A DNA stretch of 64,000 nucleotides, from contig NZ_JANIIC010000054.1 in assembly GCF_024519315.1 (NCBI RefSeq), forward strand, positions 20,984 through 84,983, given 5' to 3'. Positions 43,987-52,892 of the stretch are shown piece after piece; position 1 is the first letter of the stretch, and each line of letters starts with the position of its first letter. A program made the position numbers and the translations under genes. This stretch comes from Streptomyces malaysiensis subsp. samsunensis (GTDB taxonomy: Bacteria > Actinomycetota > Actinomycetes > Streptomycetales > Streptomycetaceae). The notes below the pieces were generated by a model. That model did not search any database and was not told the origin of the DNA. It worked only from the letters and a program-made list of their open reading frames with translations.

Positions 43987-44268
43987 ATGAACCGCAGTGA
44001 GCTGGTGGCCGCTCTGTCCGAGCGCGCCGAGGTGACCCGAAAGGACGCCGACGCCGTGCTGGCCGCCCTCGCCGAGGTGACTGGTGAGGTCGTCGCTAAG
44101 GGCGACGAGAAGGTCACCATCCCCGGCTTCCTGACCTTTGAGCGCACCCACCGTGCCGCTCGCACCGCGCGCAACCCGCAGACCGGTGAGCCGATCGAGA
44201 TCCCGGCCGGCTACAGCGTGAAGGTCTCCGCGGGCTCCAAGCTCAAGGAAGCCGCCAAGGGCAAGTAA
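43987..44268 (+). CDS. hup: HU nucleoid protein
   Basis: This is a 93-residue HU-family DNA-bending protein, MNRSELVAALSERAEVTRKDADAVLAAL. The beta-arm motif is TRNPQTGEPIEIPAG-like (RNPQTGEPIEIPAGYSVKV). There is no Lys/Ala-rich tail, so it is the short HupA type. GGGAG precedes the ATG. A terminator follows. Confidence 0.97.
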   Translation: MNRSELVAALSERAEVTRKDADAVLAALAEVTGEVVAKGDEKVTIPGFLTFERTHRAARTARNPQTGEPIEIPAGYSVKVSAGSKLKEAAKGK

Positions 44269-44284
44269 GCCTCCGCGAACGAGA

Positions 44285-44318
44285 GGGGCGGCCACCCGGG
44301 AGGGTGGCCGCCCCTTTT
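44285..44318 (+). terminator. Terminator of hup
   Basis: A perfect 13-bp stem (44285-44297 with 44302-44314) with a GGGA loop is followed by TTTT. Confidence 0.93.
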
Positions 44319-44382
44319 GCCGCTCCTACGGGCCCTGGGACCCGTCCAGGGGGCGCTGCGCGGCGCCGCCTGACCTCGAGGG

Positions 44383-45726
44383 TTACGCGGTGTCGCCGCC
44401 GGCCGGGAGCTCCACCTTCGCGCCCAGCTCCACCAGCTTCTCCATGAAGTTCTCGTAGCCGCGGTTGATCAGGTCGATGCCGTGGACCCGCGAGGTGCCC
44501 TGCGCGGCCAGGGCCGCGATCAGGTAGGAGAAGCCGCCACGGAGGTCGGGGATGACCAGGTCGGAGCCCTGGAGCCGGGTGGGTCCTGAGACGACCGCGG
44601 AGTGCAGGAAGTTGCGCTGGCCGAAGCGGCACGCGGAGCCGCCCAGGCATTCGCGGTAGAGCTGGATGTGCGCGCCCATCTGGTTGAGCGCGGAGGTGAA
44701 GCCCAGCCGCGACTCGTAGACCGTCTCGTGGACGATGGACAGGCCCGACGCCTGGGTCAGGGCCACCACCAGCGGCTGCTGCCAGTCGGTCTGGAAGCCG
44801 GGGTGGACGTCGGTCTCCAGGGCGATCGCGTTGAGCTTGCCGCCCGGGTGCCAGAACCGTATGCCCTCGTCACCGATGTCGAAGGCGCCGCCGACCTTGC
44901 GGTAGGTGTTCAGGAAGGTCATCATCTCGCGCTGCCGGGCGCCGCGTACGAAGATGCTGCCCTCGGTGGCCAGCGCCGCGCTCGCCCAGGAGGCGGCCTC
45001 CAGGCGGTCCGGGAGGGCGCGGTGGTTGTAGCCGTCGAGCCGGTCCACACCGGTGATCCGGATCGTGCGGTCGGTGTCCATGGAGATGATGGCGCCCATC
45101 TTCTGAAGGACGCAGATGAGGTCTTCGATCTCCGGCTCGACCGCCGCGTTGGAGAGTTCCGTCACACCCTCGGCGAGCACCGCCGTCAGCAGCACCTGCT
45201 CGGTGGAGCCCACCGACGGGTACGGCAGCCGGATCTTGGTGCCGCGCAGCCGGTGCGGGGCCTCCAGGTACTGGCCGTCCGCCCGCTTCTCGATCTTCGC
45301 GCCGAACTGGCGCAGCACATCGAAGTGGAAGTCGATGGGCCGGCCGCCGATGTCACAGCCGCCCAGGCCCGGGATGAAGGCGTGGCCGAGGCGGTGCAGC
45401 AGCGGGCCGCAGAAGAGGATCGGGATCCGCGAGGAGCCGGCGTGGGCGTCGATGTCGGCGACATTGGCGCTCTCCACATGCGTGGGGTCGAGCACCAGCT
45501 CACCGGGCTCGTCACCGGGGCGCACCGTCACACCGTGCAGCTGGAGCAGCCCGCGCACCACCCGCACATCGCGGATGTCGGGGACGTTGCGCAGCCTGCT
45601 GGGCCCGCTGCCGAGGAGGGCGGCCACCATGGCCTTCGGCACGAGGTTCTTCGCGCCGCGGACACGGATCTCGCCTTCGAGCGGGGTGCCGCCATGGACG
45701 AGCAGGACATCGTTCGAGCGGGTCAT
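44383..45726 (-). CDS. murA: UDP-N-acetylglucosamine 1-carboxyvinyltransferase
   Basis: This is a 447-residue MurA from ATG 45726. It transfers enolpyruvate to UDP-GlcNAc, the first committed step of peptidoglycan synthesis. GAKNLVPKAMVAALL is the N-terminal signature. The active-site loop GLGGCDIGGRP keeps the catalytic Cys, the residue that fosfomycin alkylates and that is replaced by Asp in mycobacteria. The ribosome site is weak (AGGA about 11 bases upstream). Confidence 0.95.
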   Translation of the reverse strand: MTRSNDVLLVHGGTPLEGEIRVRGAKNLVPKAMVAALLGSGPSRLRNVPDIRDVRVVRGLLQLHGVTVRPGDEPGELVLDPTHVESANVADIDAHAGSSRIPILFCGPLLHRLGHAFIPGLGGCDIGGRPIDFHFDVLRQFGAKIEKRADGQYLEAPHRLRGTKIRLPYPSVGSTEQVLLTAVLAEGVTELSNAAVEPEIEDLICVLQKMGAIISMDTDRTIRITGVDRLDGYNHRALPDRLEAASWASAALATEGSIFVRGARQREMMTFLNTYRKVGGAFDIGDEGIRFWHPGGKLNAIALETDVHPGFQTDWQQPLVVALTQASGLSIVHETVYESRLGFTSALNQMGAHIQLYRECLGGSACRFGQRNFLHSAVVSGPTRLQGSDLVIPDLRGGFSYLIAALAAQGTSRVHGIDLINRGYENFMEKLVELGAKVELPAGGDTA

Positions 45727-45978
45727 CTGGTCTCGCGTTCCTGAGACGGGCAGGGCCAAAGGCACAGGGGCCAAAGGGCAAGAGTAATGGCCCTGGAGAC
45801 CCCCTCCGTAAGGCTCTTGCACCCTTTGCCCCCGCGGGCATGCGTAACAACACGTTCCGTTTCGCTCGGAAAGCGTCAGTCACGTGCGCCGCATCTGCTG
45901 TCTTGCGCCCCGACCTGCTCTCATATGGGACTCGTCTTCCACTCCCCCTCCGGACCCGATATGGGGGATCATGTGGCC

Positions 45979-46566
45979 ATGACCGAGGTGTCCTCGCTCA
46001 CAGGACGGTTGCTTGTCGCGACACCGGCGCTTGCTGACCCGAATTTCGACCGTGCGGTGGTGCTCCTCCTCGACCACGACGAGGAGGGCTCGCTCGGCGT
46101 GGTCCTGAACCGTCCGACCCCGGTGGGGGTGGGCGACATCCTGGAGTCGTGGGCCGAGCTGGCCGGGGAGCCGGGGGTGGTCTTCCAAGGGGGTCCGGTT
46201 TCGCTGGACTCCGCGCTGGGCGTGGCCGTCGTACCGGGCGAATCGGGCCGGTCCTCGGCGCGCAGCGAGGACGGGCCACTCGGTTGGCGCAGAGTGCACG
46301 GGGCCATCGGGCTGGTCGACCTGGAGGCGCCGCCGGAGCTGCTGGCGGCCGCGGTCGGGTCCTTGCGCATCTTCGCCGGTTACGCGGGCTGGGGGCCCGG
46401 TCAGCTGGAGGACGAGCTCGCCGAGGGCGCGTGGTACGTGGTGGAGTCCGAGCCGGGCGATGTGTCCTCGCCGGCCCCCGAGCGGCTGTGGCGTGCGGTG
46501 CTGCGCCGCCAGCGCAGCGAGCTGGCGATGGTCGCCACGTATCCGGACGACCCTTCTCTCAACTAG
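45979..46566 (+). CDS. yqgE: YqgE/AlgH family protein (DUF179)
   Basis: This is a 195-residue protein. Family motifs are GRLLVATPALADPNFDRAVVLLLDHDEEGSLGVVLNRP, VFQGGPV and RIFAGYAGWGPGQLEDEL. The function is unclear. The start may be ATG 45979 or in-frame ATG 45961. It is divergent from murA. Confidence 0.92.
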   Translation: MTEVSSLTGRLLVATPALADPNFDRAVVLLLDHDEEGSLGVVLNRPTPVGVGDILESWAELAGEPGVVFQGGPVSLDSALGVAVVPGESGRSSARSEDGPLGWRRVHGAIGLVDLEAPPELLAAAVGSLRIFAGYAGWGPGQLEDELAEGAWYVVESEPGDVSSPAPERLWRAVLRRQRSELAMVATYPDDPSLN

Positions 46567-46587
46567 GCATGAGTACCCTAGGGCTGT

Positions 46588-46875
46588 ATGAGCACTCTTG
46601 AGCCCGAGCGCGGGGCAGGCACGGGGACCCTCGTTGAGCCGACACCTCAGGTGTCGCACGGGGACGGCGACCACGAGCGCTATGCCCACTATGTACAGAA
46701 AGACAAGATCATGGAGAGCGCCCTCTCCGGATCTCCCGTCGTCGCACTCTGCGGCAAGGTCTGGGTGCCGGGTCGTGACCCGAAGAAGTACCCGGTGTGC
46801 CCCATGTGCAAGGAGATCTTCGAGGGCATGGGTGCCGGCGGGGACAAGGGCAAGGACGGCGACGGCAAGAAGTAG
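46588..46875 (+). CDS. DUF3039 family protein
   Basis: This is a 95-residue protein with the DUF3039 core DGDHERYAHYVQKDKIMESALSG then VVALCGKVWVPGRDPKKYPVCPMCKEIFE. Three Cys could bind zinc (LCG, CPMC). It lies 21 bp after yqgE and ends at a very strong terminator. Function unknown. Confidence 0.9.
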   Translation: MSTLEPERGAGTGTLVEPTPQVSHGDGDHERYAHYVQKDKIMESALSGSPVVALCGKVWVPGRDPKKYPVCPMCKEIFEGMGAGGDKGKDGDGKK

Positions 46876-46920
46876 CCGGCCCGCCGGCCGTCAGCTCTGC
46901 CGCAAGACCCCGCGCGACAG

Positions 46921-46973
46921 ACGGCACGCCCGGCCCGCGACCCCGCCCGGGGGTCGCGGGCCGGGCGTGCCGT
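46921..46973 (+). terminator. Very strong terminator
   Basis: A perfect 24-bp stem (46921-46944 with 46950-46973) with a GCCCG loop closes the yqgE-DUF3039 unit. Confidence 0.9.
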
Positions 46974-47020
46974 GCTTGTGCGCCCTGCCGCGCGCCGGCC
47001 GACCCCAGTAGGGTCGGCCC

Positions 47021-47431
47021 ATGAGCGGGCGTACGGAGAACGGGGCGGCGCGGGCCGCCTATCTGGTGTTCGGGGCGCGTGAGGTCGACGAGCCCGAAGT
47101 GGAAGGCGCCAGCGCCTACTGCCAGTTCGAGAAGGACTGGGACGCCCAGCTGGAGCAGTGCGGGCGGCTGGCCGCCGAGCGGGGCTACCGGCCCGCCGGC
47201 AGCTGCGTGATGTCGGTCGCGCAGCCGACCCGGCCCAGACTTCTGGACTGGGCCGCCGACCCGGGCTGTGACGTGGTGCTGGTGGCCAGCGACCGCGTCC
47301 TGGAGCGCATCCGGAAGACCTGGCCCGACTGGGGCCGGGCGGTCGAGTGCCTGGAGGAGGCGGGTGCGCGGGTCGAGGCCGTGCCGTATGTTGAACCCGC
47401 CTATCCGGGTGAGGAGTTGCCGCGTCGCTAG
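47021..47431 (+). CDS. Conserved hypothetical protein
   Basis: This is a 136-residue protein, MSGRTENGAARAAYLVFGAREVDEPE. It has an alternating alpha/beta pattern with two hydrophobic strands (SCVMSVAQPTRP, CDVVLVASDRVL) that loosely recalls a resolvase-like or flavodoxin-like fold. Without a search I cannot assign a family. It lies 33 bp before the DasR-like site of the next operon. Confidence 0.65.
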   Translation: MSGRTENGAARAAYLVFGAREVDEPEVEGASAYCQFEKDWDAQLEQCGRLAAERGYRPAGSCVMSVAQPTRPRLLDWAADPGCDVVLVASDRVLERIRKTWPDWGRAVECLEEAGARVEAVPYVEPAYPGEELPRR

Positions 47432-47453
47432 CGCGAAGTTCCTTTTATTACGG

Positions 47454-47469
47454 AGTGGTTCAGACCTCT
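47454..47469. promoter_or_regulatory. Candidate DasR operator (dre)
   Basis: AGTGGTTCAGACCTCT matches the dre consensus AGTGGTCTAGACCACT at 13 of 16 positions. It lies 95 bp upstream of the lipoprotein start in an operon that ends in a hexosaminidase, as expected for DasR. Confidence 0.65.
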
Positions 47470-47523
47470 TGTGAGGTCGCTCAAGGTTCCCTAGCCTCAC
47501 GCATATTGTGCTGAGCGAAACAT

Positions 47524-47544
47524 GCGTTGCATATATTGCAACGC
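47524..47544. promoter_or_regulatory. 8-5-8 palindrome upstream of sugar-binding lipoprotein
   Basis: GCGTTGCA and TGCAACGC are perfect inverted arms around TATAT, ending 19 bases before the start codon. The position suits a repressor operator distinct from dre. Confidence 0.55.
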
Positions 47545-47563
47545 CAAATGTTTAAGGGTCCCT

Positions 47564-48901
47564 ATGAAGCCGTCCCGTCTCTCTGTGTTCTCCCGGTGGT
47601 CCTCCCGCGTCACGGTGCCCGTGGTGGCCCTGACCCTGGCGGGGCTGGCCGCGACCGGATGCGCCCCCTCCACCTCCGACAACAGCTCCAAGGAGGATGA
47701 GAAGAGCGGCAAGCTGCGCGTCTGGCTCTTTCAGGAGGTCAACAACGCGCCCAAGAAGAAAGTGATCGACGACGCGGTCGCGGACTTCGAGAAGAAGCAC
47801 GACGGGACCGAGGTCGAGGTGACCTACATTCCCATCGACACCCGGGCGCAGAAGATCAAGGCGGCTTTCAACGACCCCAAGAGCGCCCCCGACGCCATCG
47901 AGTTCGGCAACACCGACACCGCCGGCTATGTCAAGGACGGCGGGCTGCTGGACATCAGCAAGGCGTTCGGCTCCTGGGGCGACTCCACCAACATCGACCC
48001 CACCGCGAAGTACTCGCTGACCATCGGCGGCAAGGTCTACGGCGCCCCGCTCTTCGTCGGCGTCCGGGCGCTGTACTACCGGACGGACGTCTTCAAAGAC
48101 CTCGACCTGGAGCCCCCGACCACCCAGGACGAGCTGATTGCGACCGCGAAGAAGATCCACTCGGAGCGGTCGGATCTGTACGGTCTCGCGGTCGGCGGCG
48201 CCTACACCTACGGCGCGATGCCCTTCATCTGGGCCAACGGCGGCGATCTCGCCAACGAGAAGGGCAAGTTCGGCTCCAACGAGTACGAGGCGGCCATCGA
48301 CAGCGCCGACGCCCAGAAGGGCATCAAGGCGTACGCCTCGCTCTTCGGCGACGACAACTGCCCGGCCGCCAAGTGCGCCCAGTGGGGCGGCAACGACACC
48401 GTCGAGGCGTTCGCCTCGGGCAAGGCGGCCATGGCGATCGGCGGCGACTTCAACCGCCATGCCATCGAGGCGGGCAAGGTCAAGGGCAAGTTCAAGGTCG
48501 TGCCGCTGCCGGGCGTGAAGCGGGGCGATATCGCACCGGCCTTCGCGGGCGGGAACAACGTCGGGGTGCTCAAGAGCACCTCGCACCGCACGCTCGCCGT
48601 GGACCTGCTGGAGTCGCTCGCCGGGAAGCAGACCCAGCGCAAACTCTACGACGCCATGGGCTTCCTGCCCACCTTCACCGATGTGCGGGGCGACGTGGCG
48701 CAGAAGGACTCCTTCGTGAAGCCCTTCGTGAAGACCCTCAACGACAGCGCCAAGTTCGTGCCCGCCTCGCCCGGCTGGGCGGCCATCGACGCGCAGCTCG
48801 TCCTGCCCACCATGTTCCAGGAGATCGTCAGCGGCCGTAAGAGCGTGGAGACCGCCACCAAGGACGCCGCGAAGAAGATGGACGAGGCATTCCAGCAGTG
48901 A
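47564..48901 (+). CDS. N-acetyl-sugar-type ABC binding lipoprotein
   Basis: This is a 445-residue extracellular solute-binding protein. ATG 47564 begins MKPSRLSVFSRWSSRV, and the signal ends in the lipobox LAATGC. The mature part reads GKLRVWLFQEVNNAPKKKVIDDAVADFEKKH. It heads an operon with two permeases and a GH20 hexosaminidase, so the ligand is probably an N-acetylglucosamine oligosaccharide. Its stop overlaps the permease start (GTGA). Confidence 0.92.
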   Translation: MKPSRLSVFSRWSSRVTVPVVALTLAGLAATGCAPSTSDNSSKEDEKSGKLRVWLFQEVNNAPKKKVIDDAVADFEKKHDGTEVEVTYIPIDTRAQKIKAAFNDPKSAPDAIEFGNTDTAGYVKDGGLLDISKAFGSWGDSTNIDPTAKYSLTIGGKVYGAPLFVGVRALYYRTDVFKDLDLEPPTTQDELIATAKKIHSERSDLYGLAVGGAYTYGAMPFIWANGGDLANEKGKFGSNEYEAAIDSADAQKGIKAYASLFGDDNCPAAKCAQWGGNDTVEAFASGKAAMAIGGDFNRHAIEAGKVKGKFKVVPLPGVKRGDIAPAFAGGNNVGVLKSTSHRTLAVDLLESLAGKQTQRKLYDAMGFLPTFTDVRGDVAQKDSFVKPFVKTLNDSAKFVPASPGWAAIDAQLVLPTMFQEIVSGRKSVETATKDAAKKMDEAFQQ

Positions 48902-49896
48902 GTGCCGGCACCGCGCAGCACGCCCGGCAGGGCCCCGCCAAGAGCCGCCGGTCCCGGCCGGGCCCCGCCTCCCCGGCCGGGGGCCGGGCCGGGAAGGGAA
49001 CCCGGCGGGGGGCCTGGACGCCCTGGCTCTATCTCGCCCCGGCGCTCGTCGTCCTGGGCGGGCTGCTCGTCTACCCCATCTACCAGCTCGGTCTGATCTC
49101 GTTCCTGGAGTACACCCAGGCCCAGGTCAGCGGCGGTGAGCCGACCACCTTCCAGGGGTTCGCCAACTACGCCGAACTGTTCGGCGACGGCGAGTTCTGG
49201 AACGTCGTGGTGGCCACGCTGCTGTTCGCCGCCGTCTGCGTGGTGTCCACCCTCGCGGTCGGCTGTGCGCTCGCGGTGCTGCTGACGCGCGTACGGGCCA
49301 TTCCGCGGCTTGCGCTGATGCTGGCCGCGCTGGGCGCCTGGGCCACCCCGGCGATCACCGGTTCGACGGTCTGGGTCTTCCTCTTCGACCCCGACTTCGG
49401 TCCGGTGAACAAGGTCCTGGTGTGGTCCGGGCTCTCCGGGTTCGAGAACTACTCCTGGACCTACGACCGCTACAGCGCCTTCGCCCTGGTGCTCTTCGAG
49501 GTCGTGTGGTGCTCGTTCCCGTTCGTGATGGTCACCGTCTACGCGGGCATCAAGGCGATCCCCGGCGAGGTGCTGGAGGCCGCCGCCCTCGACGGCGCCT
49601 CCACCTGGCGGATCTGGCGCACCGTGATGGCGCCGATGCTGCGGCCCATCCTCGTCGTGGTGACCATCCAGTCCATCATCTGGGACTTCAAGGTCTTCAC
49701 CCAGATCTACGTCATGACGGACGGCGGCGGGATCGCACGCCAGAACATGGTGCTCAACGTGTACGCGTACCAGAAGGCGTTCGCGTCCTCGCAGTACAGC
49801 CTGGGCTCGGCGATCGGCGTGGTGATGCTGCTGATCCTGCTGGCCGTCACGCTGGTCTATCTGCGGCTGCTGCGACGCCAGGGAGAAGAACTGTGA
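48898..49896 (+). CDS. Sugar ABC transporter permease (MalF type)
   Basis: This is a 332-residue permease. It has a basic 40-residue N-terminal tail, then six helices. The EAA loop is EVLEAAALDGASTWRIWRTVMAP. It is coupled by GTGA overlaps at both ends. No ATPase gene is in the operon, so a shared MsiK-type ATPase is likely. Confidence 0.93.
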   Translation: MSAGTAQHARQGPAKSRRSRPGPASPAGGRAGKGTRRGAWTPWLYLAPALVVLGGLLVYPIYQLGLISFLEYTQAQVSGGEPTTFQGFANYAELFGDGEFWNVVVATLLFAAVCVVSTLAVGCALAVLLTRVRAIPRLALMLAALGAWATPAITGSTVWVFLFDPDFGPVNKVLVWSGLSGFENYSWTYDRYSAFALVLFEVVWCSFPFVMVTVYAGIKAIPGEVLEAAALDGASTWRIWRTVMAPMLRPILVVVTIQSIIWDFKVFTQIYVMTDGGGIARQNMVLNVYAYQKAFASSQYSLGSAIGVVMLLILLAVTLVYLRLLRRQGEEL

Positions 49897-50888
49897 GCCA
49901 CTCAGCAGATCGGCGGAAGTCGGCCGCGGTTCGGTGGCGCCCCGAAGGGGCGCGGGGAACTGCGCGACCAGCCACGACAGCGCCGCGGACGATCGACGGC
50001 AGGTCAGGGTACTTCCAGCGGAGCGCTTCGCGCGTCTCGCCGCGCATCCGCCGCCCCTGGCGCCTGGCCGCCGAGGTCACCGCCCTGATCGTCGCGGCCG
50101 TGGTCGCCTTCCCGCTGTACTGGATGGTGCTCTCGGCCTTCAAGCCCGAGGGGGAGATCCAGTCCACCGAGCCCCGGCCGTGGACGGGGTCCCCCTCGCT
50201 GGACTCCTTCCGGCGCGTCTTCCAGCAGGAGGACTTCGGGCGCTACTTCCTCAACAGCCTCTTCGTGGCCGGGGTGGTGGTGATTGCCTCGGCGCTGATC
50301 GCCTTCCTGGCGGCGACGGCGGTCGCGCGCTTCCGGTTCCGCTTCCGCACCACGCTGCTGGTGATGTTCCTCGTCGCCCAGATGGTGCCGATCGAGGCGC
50401 TGACCATCCCCATGTTCTTCCTGATGCGGGATCTGGGGGAGTCGGTGCCGGGGGTGGGCCTCAACACGCTGGGCTCGCTGATCCTGCCGCATATCGCCTT
50501 CTCGCTGCCGTTCGCCATCTGGATGCTGCGCGGCTTCGTCAAGGCGGTGCCCGAGGCGCTGGAGGAGGCGGCCTATCTCGACGGGGCCAGCCGCTCCCGC
50601 TTCCTGTGGCAGATCCTCTTCCCCCTCGTCTTCCCCGGACTGGTCGCGACGAGCGTCTTCTCCTTCATCTCCGCCTGGAACGACTTCCTCTTCGCCAAGT
50701 CCTTCATCATCAGCGCGACCGAGAACTCCACCCTTCCGATGGCGCTGCTGGTCTTCTTCAAGGACGAGGGGAACGACTGGGGAGGCATCATGGCGGCGTC
50801 CACCGTCATGACCATCCCCGTGCTGGTCTTCTTCGTGTTCGTACAGCGCCGGCTGGTCTCCGGACTCGGCGGCGCGGTGAAGGACTGA
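49893..50888 (+). CDS. Sugar ABC transporter permease (MalG type)
   Basis: This is a 331-residue permease with the EAA loop EALEEAAYLDGASRSRFLWQILFP. It starts at GTG 49893. The first 55 residues form an unusual hydrophilic tail. Bases 49935-49977 within it are a copy of a dispersed Streptomyces intergenic repeat, here read as WRPEGARGTARPATT without breaking the frame. Confidence 0.92.
   Translation: MSHSADRRKSAAVRWRPEGARGTARPATTAPRTIDGRSGYFQRSASRVSPRIRRPWRLAAEVTALIVAAVVAFPLYWMVLSAFKPEGEIQSTEPRPWTGSPSLDSFRRVFQQEDFGRYFLNSLFVAGVVVIASALIAFLAATAVARFRFRFRTTLLVMFLVAQMVPIEALTIPMFFLMRDLGESVPGVGLNTLGSLILPHIAFSLPFAIWMLRGFVKAVPEALEEAAYLDGASRSRFLWQILFPLVFPGLVATSVFSFISAWNDFLFAKSFIISATENSTLPMALLVFFKDEGNDWGGIMAASTVMTIPVLVFFVFVQRRLVSGLGGAVKD
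49935..49977 (+). repeat. Dispersed intergenic repeat inserted in coding sequence
   Basis: The 43-bp block starts TGGCGCCCCGAAGGGGCGCG and ends GCGCGACCAGCCACGA. Such elements are common in Streptomyces intergenic DNA and contain a GCGCCCC/GGGGCGC hairpin. Here it lies inside the 5' coding part of the permease. Confidence 0.85.
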
Positions 50889-50917
50889 CCACCGGCCGGC
50901 CACCGGCCACGGACTGA

Positions 50918-50946
50918 CCCCGGACCGGCCAGGGGCCGGTCCGGGG
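50918..50946 (+). terminator. Intra-operon hairpin before hexosaminidase
   Basis: A perfect 13-bp stem (50918-50930 with 50934-50946) with a 3-base loop lies between the permease stop and the hexosaminidase ribosome site. It may attenuate transcription or protect upstream mRNA. Confidence 0.6.
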
Positions 50947-50961
50947 CGGACAAGGGAGCAG

Positions 50962-52617
50962 ATGACATACGACGCCGCGGGGCTGATCCCCGCGCCCCGC
51001 CATGACCAGAGCCGTCCGGGCCGCGCGGGCGCGCGGATCCACCCGCGGCACACCGCCCTGGCCGCGTGCCCCGGCACCGAGGGGGTGGCGCGGCTGCTGC
51101 GCACCACCCTCGGCCAGGCGCTCGGCCTGGCCCTGCCGGACGGCGAACCCGGCGGCCACGACACCGTCACACTGCGGGTCGACGCCGAGCTGGAGCCCGA
51201 GGGCTACCGGCTCACGGTCGCCGAGGGCCGGGTGGAGATCGTGGGCGGCACGGCCGCGGGCGTCCACTGGGGCACGCAGACCCTGCGTCAGCTGCTGGGC
51301 CCCGACGCCTTCCGGCGCGCCCCGCTGAGGGGCGCGGAGGCCGCCCGGGACCTGGCGGAGCGGACGGTCGAGGACGCGCCGAGGTTCGCCTGGCGCGGGC
51401 TGATGCTGGACGTGGCACGTCACTTCATGCCCAAGGACGGCGTCCTCGCCTATCTCGACCTGCTCGCCGCCCACAAGCTCAATGTGTTCCACTTCCATCT
51501 CACCGACGACCAGGGCTGGCGCGTCGAGATCCGCCGCTATCCGGAGCTGACCGGGACCGGCGGCTGGCGCGAGCGCACCAAGCTGGGCCACCGGGCGTCC
51601 CCGCTGTGGGACGAGCGGCCGCACGGCGGCTTCTACACCCAGGACGACATCCGCGAGATCGTCGCCTACGCCGCCGAGCGGCATATCACCGTCGTCCCCG
51701 AGATCGACATCCCGGGCCACTCGCAGGCCGCCATCGCCGCGTACCCGGAGCTGGGCAACACCGACGTCATCGACACCGCCTCCCTCGGAGTCTGGACCAC
51801 CTGGGGCGTCAACCCGAACGTACTCTCCCCCACCGACAACACGCTCCGCTTCTACGAACGGGTGCTGGAGGAGGTGCTGGAGCTGTTCCCCGGCACCTTC
51901 GTCCACATCGGCGGCGACGAGTGCCCCAAGGACCAGTGGAAGGCGTCCGCGACCGCCCAGGAGCGCATCCGCGCGCTGGGCCTCGCCGACGAGGACGAGT
52001 TGCAGAGCTGGTTCATCCGCCACTTCGGCCACTGGCTCGCCGAGCGCGGCCGCCGGCTGATCGGCTGGGACGAGATCCTCGAGGGCGGCGCGCCCGGCGC
52101 CCCGCTGCCCGAGGGCGCCGCGGTCTCCTCCTGGCGCGGCTACGCGGGCGGGATCGCCGCCGCGCGGGCCGGCCATGACGTGGTCATGTGCCCCGAGCAG
52201 CAGGTGTACCTCGACCACCGGCAGGCCGCGGGCGCGGACGAGCCGGTTCCGATCGGCTATGTCCGCACCCTGGAGGACGTCTACCGGTTCGAACCGGTTC
52301 CACCGCAGCTCACCGGCGCCGACGCGGACCGGGTGCTGGGCGCCCAGGCCAATGTCTGGACCGAGGTGATGGAGGACCGCCGGCGGGTGGACTACCAGAC
52401 CTTCCCCCGGCTCGCCGCCTTCGCCGAGGTCGTCTGGTCGGCGCTGCCACCGTCCCCCGAACGGGACTTCGGGGCGTTCCAGGGGCGCATGGAGGCACAT
52501 TACGCGCGTCTGGACGCGCTCGGCGTGAGCTACCGCCCGCCCGCCGGGCCGCTCCCCTGGCAGCGCCGCCCCGGCCTTCTCGGACGCCCGCGCGAGGGGG
52601 CGCCCCCGATCGTGTGA
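50962..52617 (+). CDS. Beta-N-acetylhexosaminidase (GH20)
   Basis: This is a 551-residue family 20 hydrolase from ATG 50962 behind AAGGGAG. The GH20 b domain (about 20-140) is followed by a barrel with FAWRGLMLDVARHFMPKD, FHFHLTDDQGWRVEI and the catalytic pair in HIGGDECPKDQW (Asp318-Glu319 approximately). No signal peptide is seen, so it acts in the cytoplasm on imported chito-oligosaccharides. It is the last gene of the import operon. Confidence 0.93.
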   Translation: MTYDAAGLIPAPRHDQSRPGRAGARIHPRHTALAACPGTEGVARLLRTTLGQALGLALPDGEPGGHDTVTLRVDAELEPEGYRLTVAEGRVEIVGGTAAGVHWGTQTLRQLLGPDAFRRAPLRGAEAARDLAERTVEDAPRFAWRGLMLDVARHFMPKDGVLAYLDLLAAHKLNVFHFHLTDDQGWRVEIRRYPELTGTGGWRERTKLGHRASPLWDERPHGGFYTQDDIREIVAYAAERHITVVPEIDIPGHSQAAIAAYPELGNTDVIDTASLGVWTTWGVNPNVLSPTDNTLRFYERVLEEVLELFPGTFVHIGGDECPKDQWKASATAQERIRALGLADEDELQSWFIRHFGHWLAERGRRLIGWDEILEGGAPGAPLPEGAAVSSWRGYAGGIAAARAGHDVVMCPEQQVYLDHRQAAGADEPVPIGYVRTLEDVYRFEPVPPQLTGADADRVLGAQANVWTEVMEDRRRVDYQTFPRLAAFAEVVWSALPPSPERDFGAFQGRMEAHYARLDALGVSYRPPAGPLPWQRRPGLLGRPREGAPPIV

Positions 52618-52892
52618 GCCGCCCGTAAGGTGCGCACCGCGCCCCTCTGCCCCTGGGAGCGTAGTCCCACCGGCGCAAGCCCAAATCGCACAAGGGTCCC
52701 TGAAACGTGGCAATCCACTCCCGACGGAGACGTCGCCAGAAATCCGTACCATCCCCCAGGTCAGGGACGGATCCACGGATCACGGACCCCCGCGACGGCG
52801 GGCTCGCAAGATGTGCCAGAGTTGCCACGTCCGGGCTGTCAGCACGTACCGTACGGCGCAACAGCCGGGATACCGGGGAAGGGGCAGCTGGG

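Noticed and set aside
47522..47563. Upstream in-frame start adding MRCIYCNAKC to the lipoprotein
   Set aside because: It would place the palindrome inside the gene and a hydrophilic Cys stretch before a normal signal peptide.
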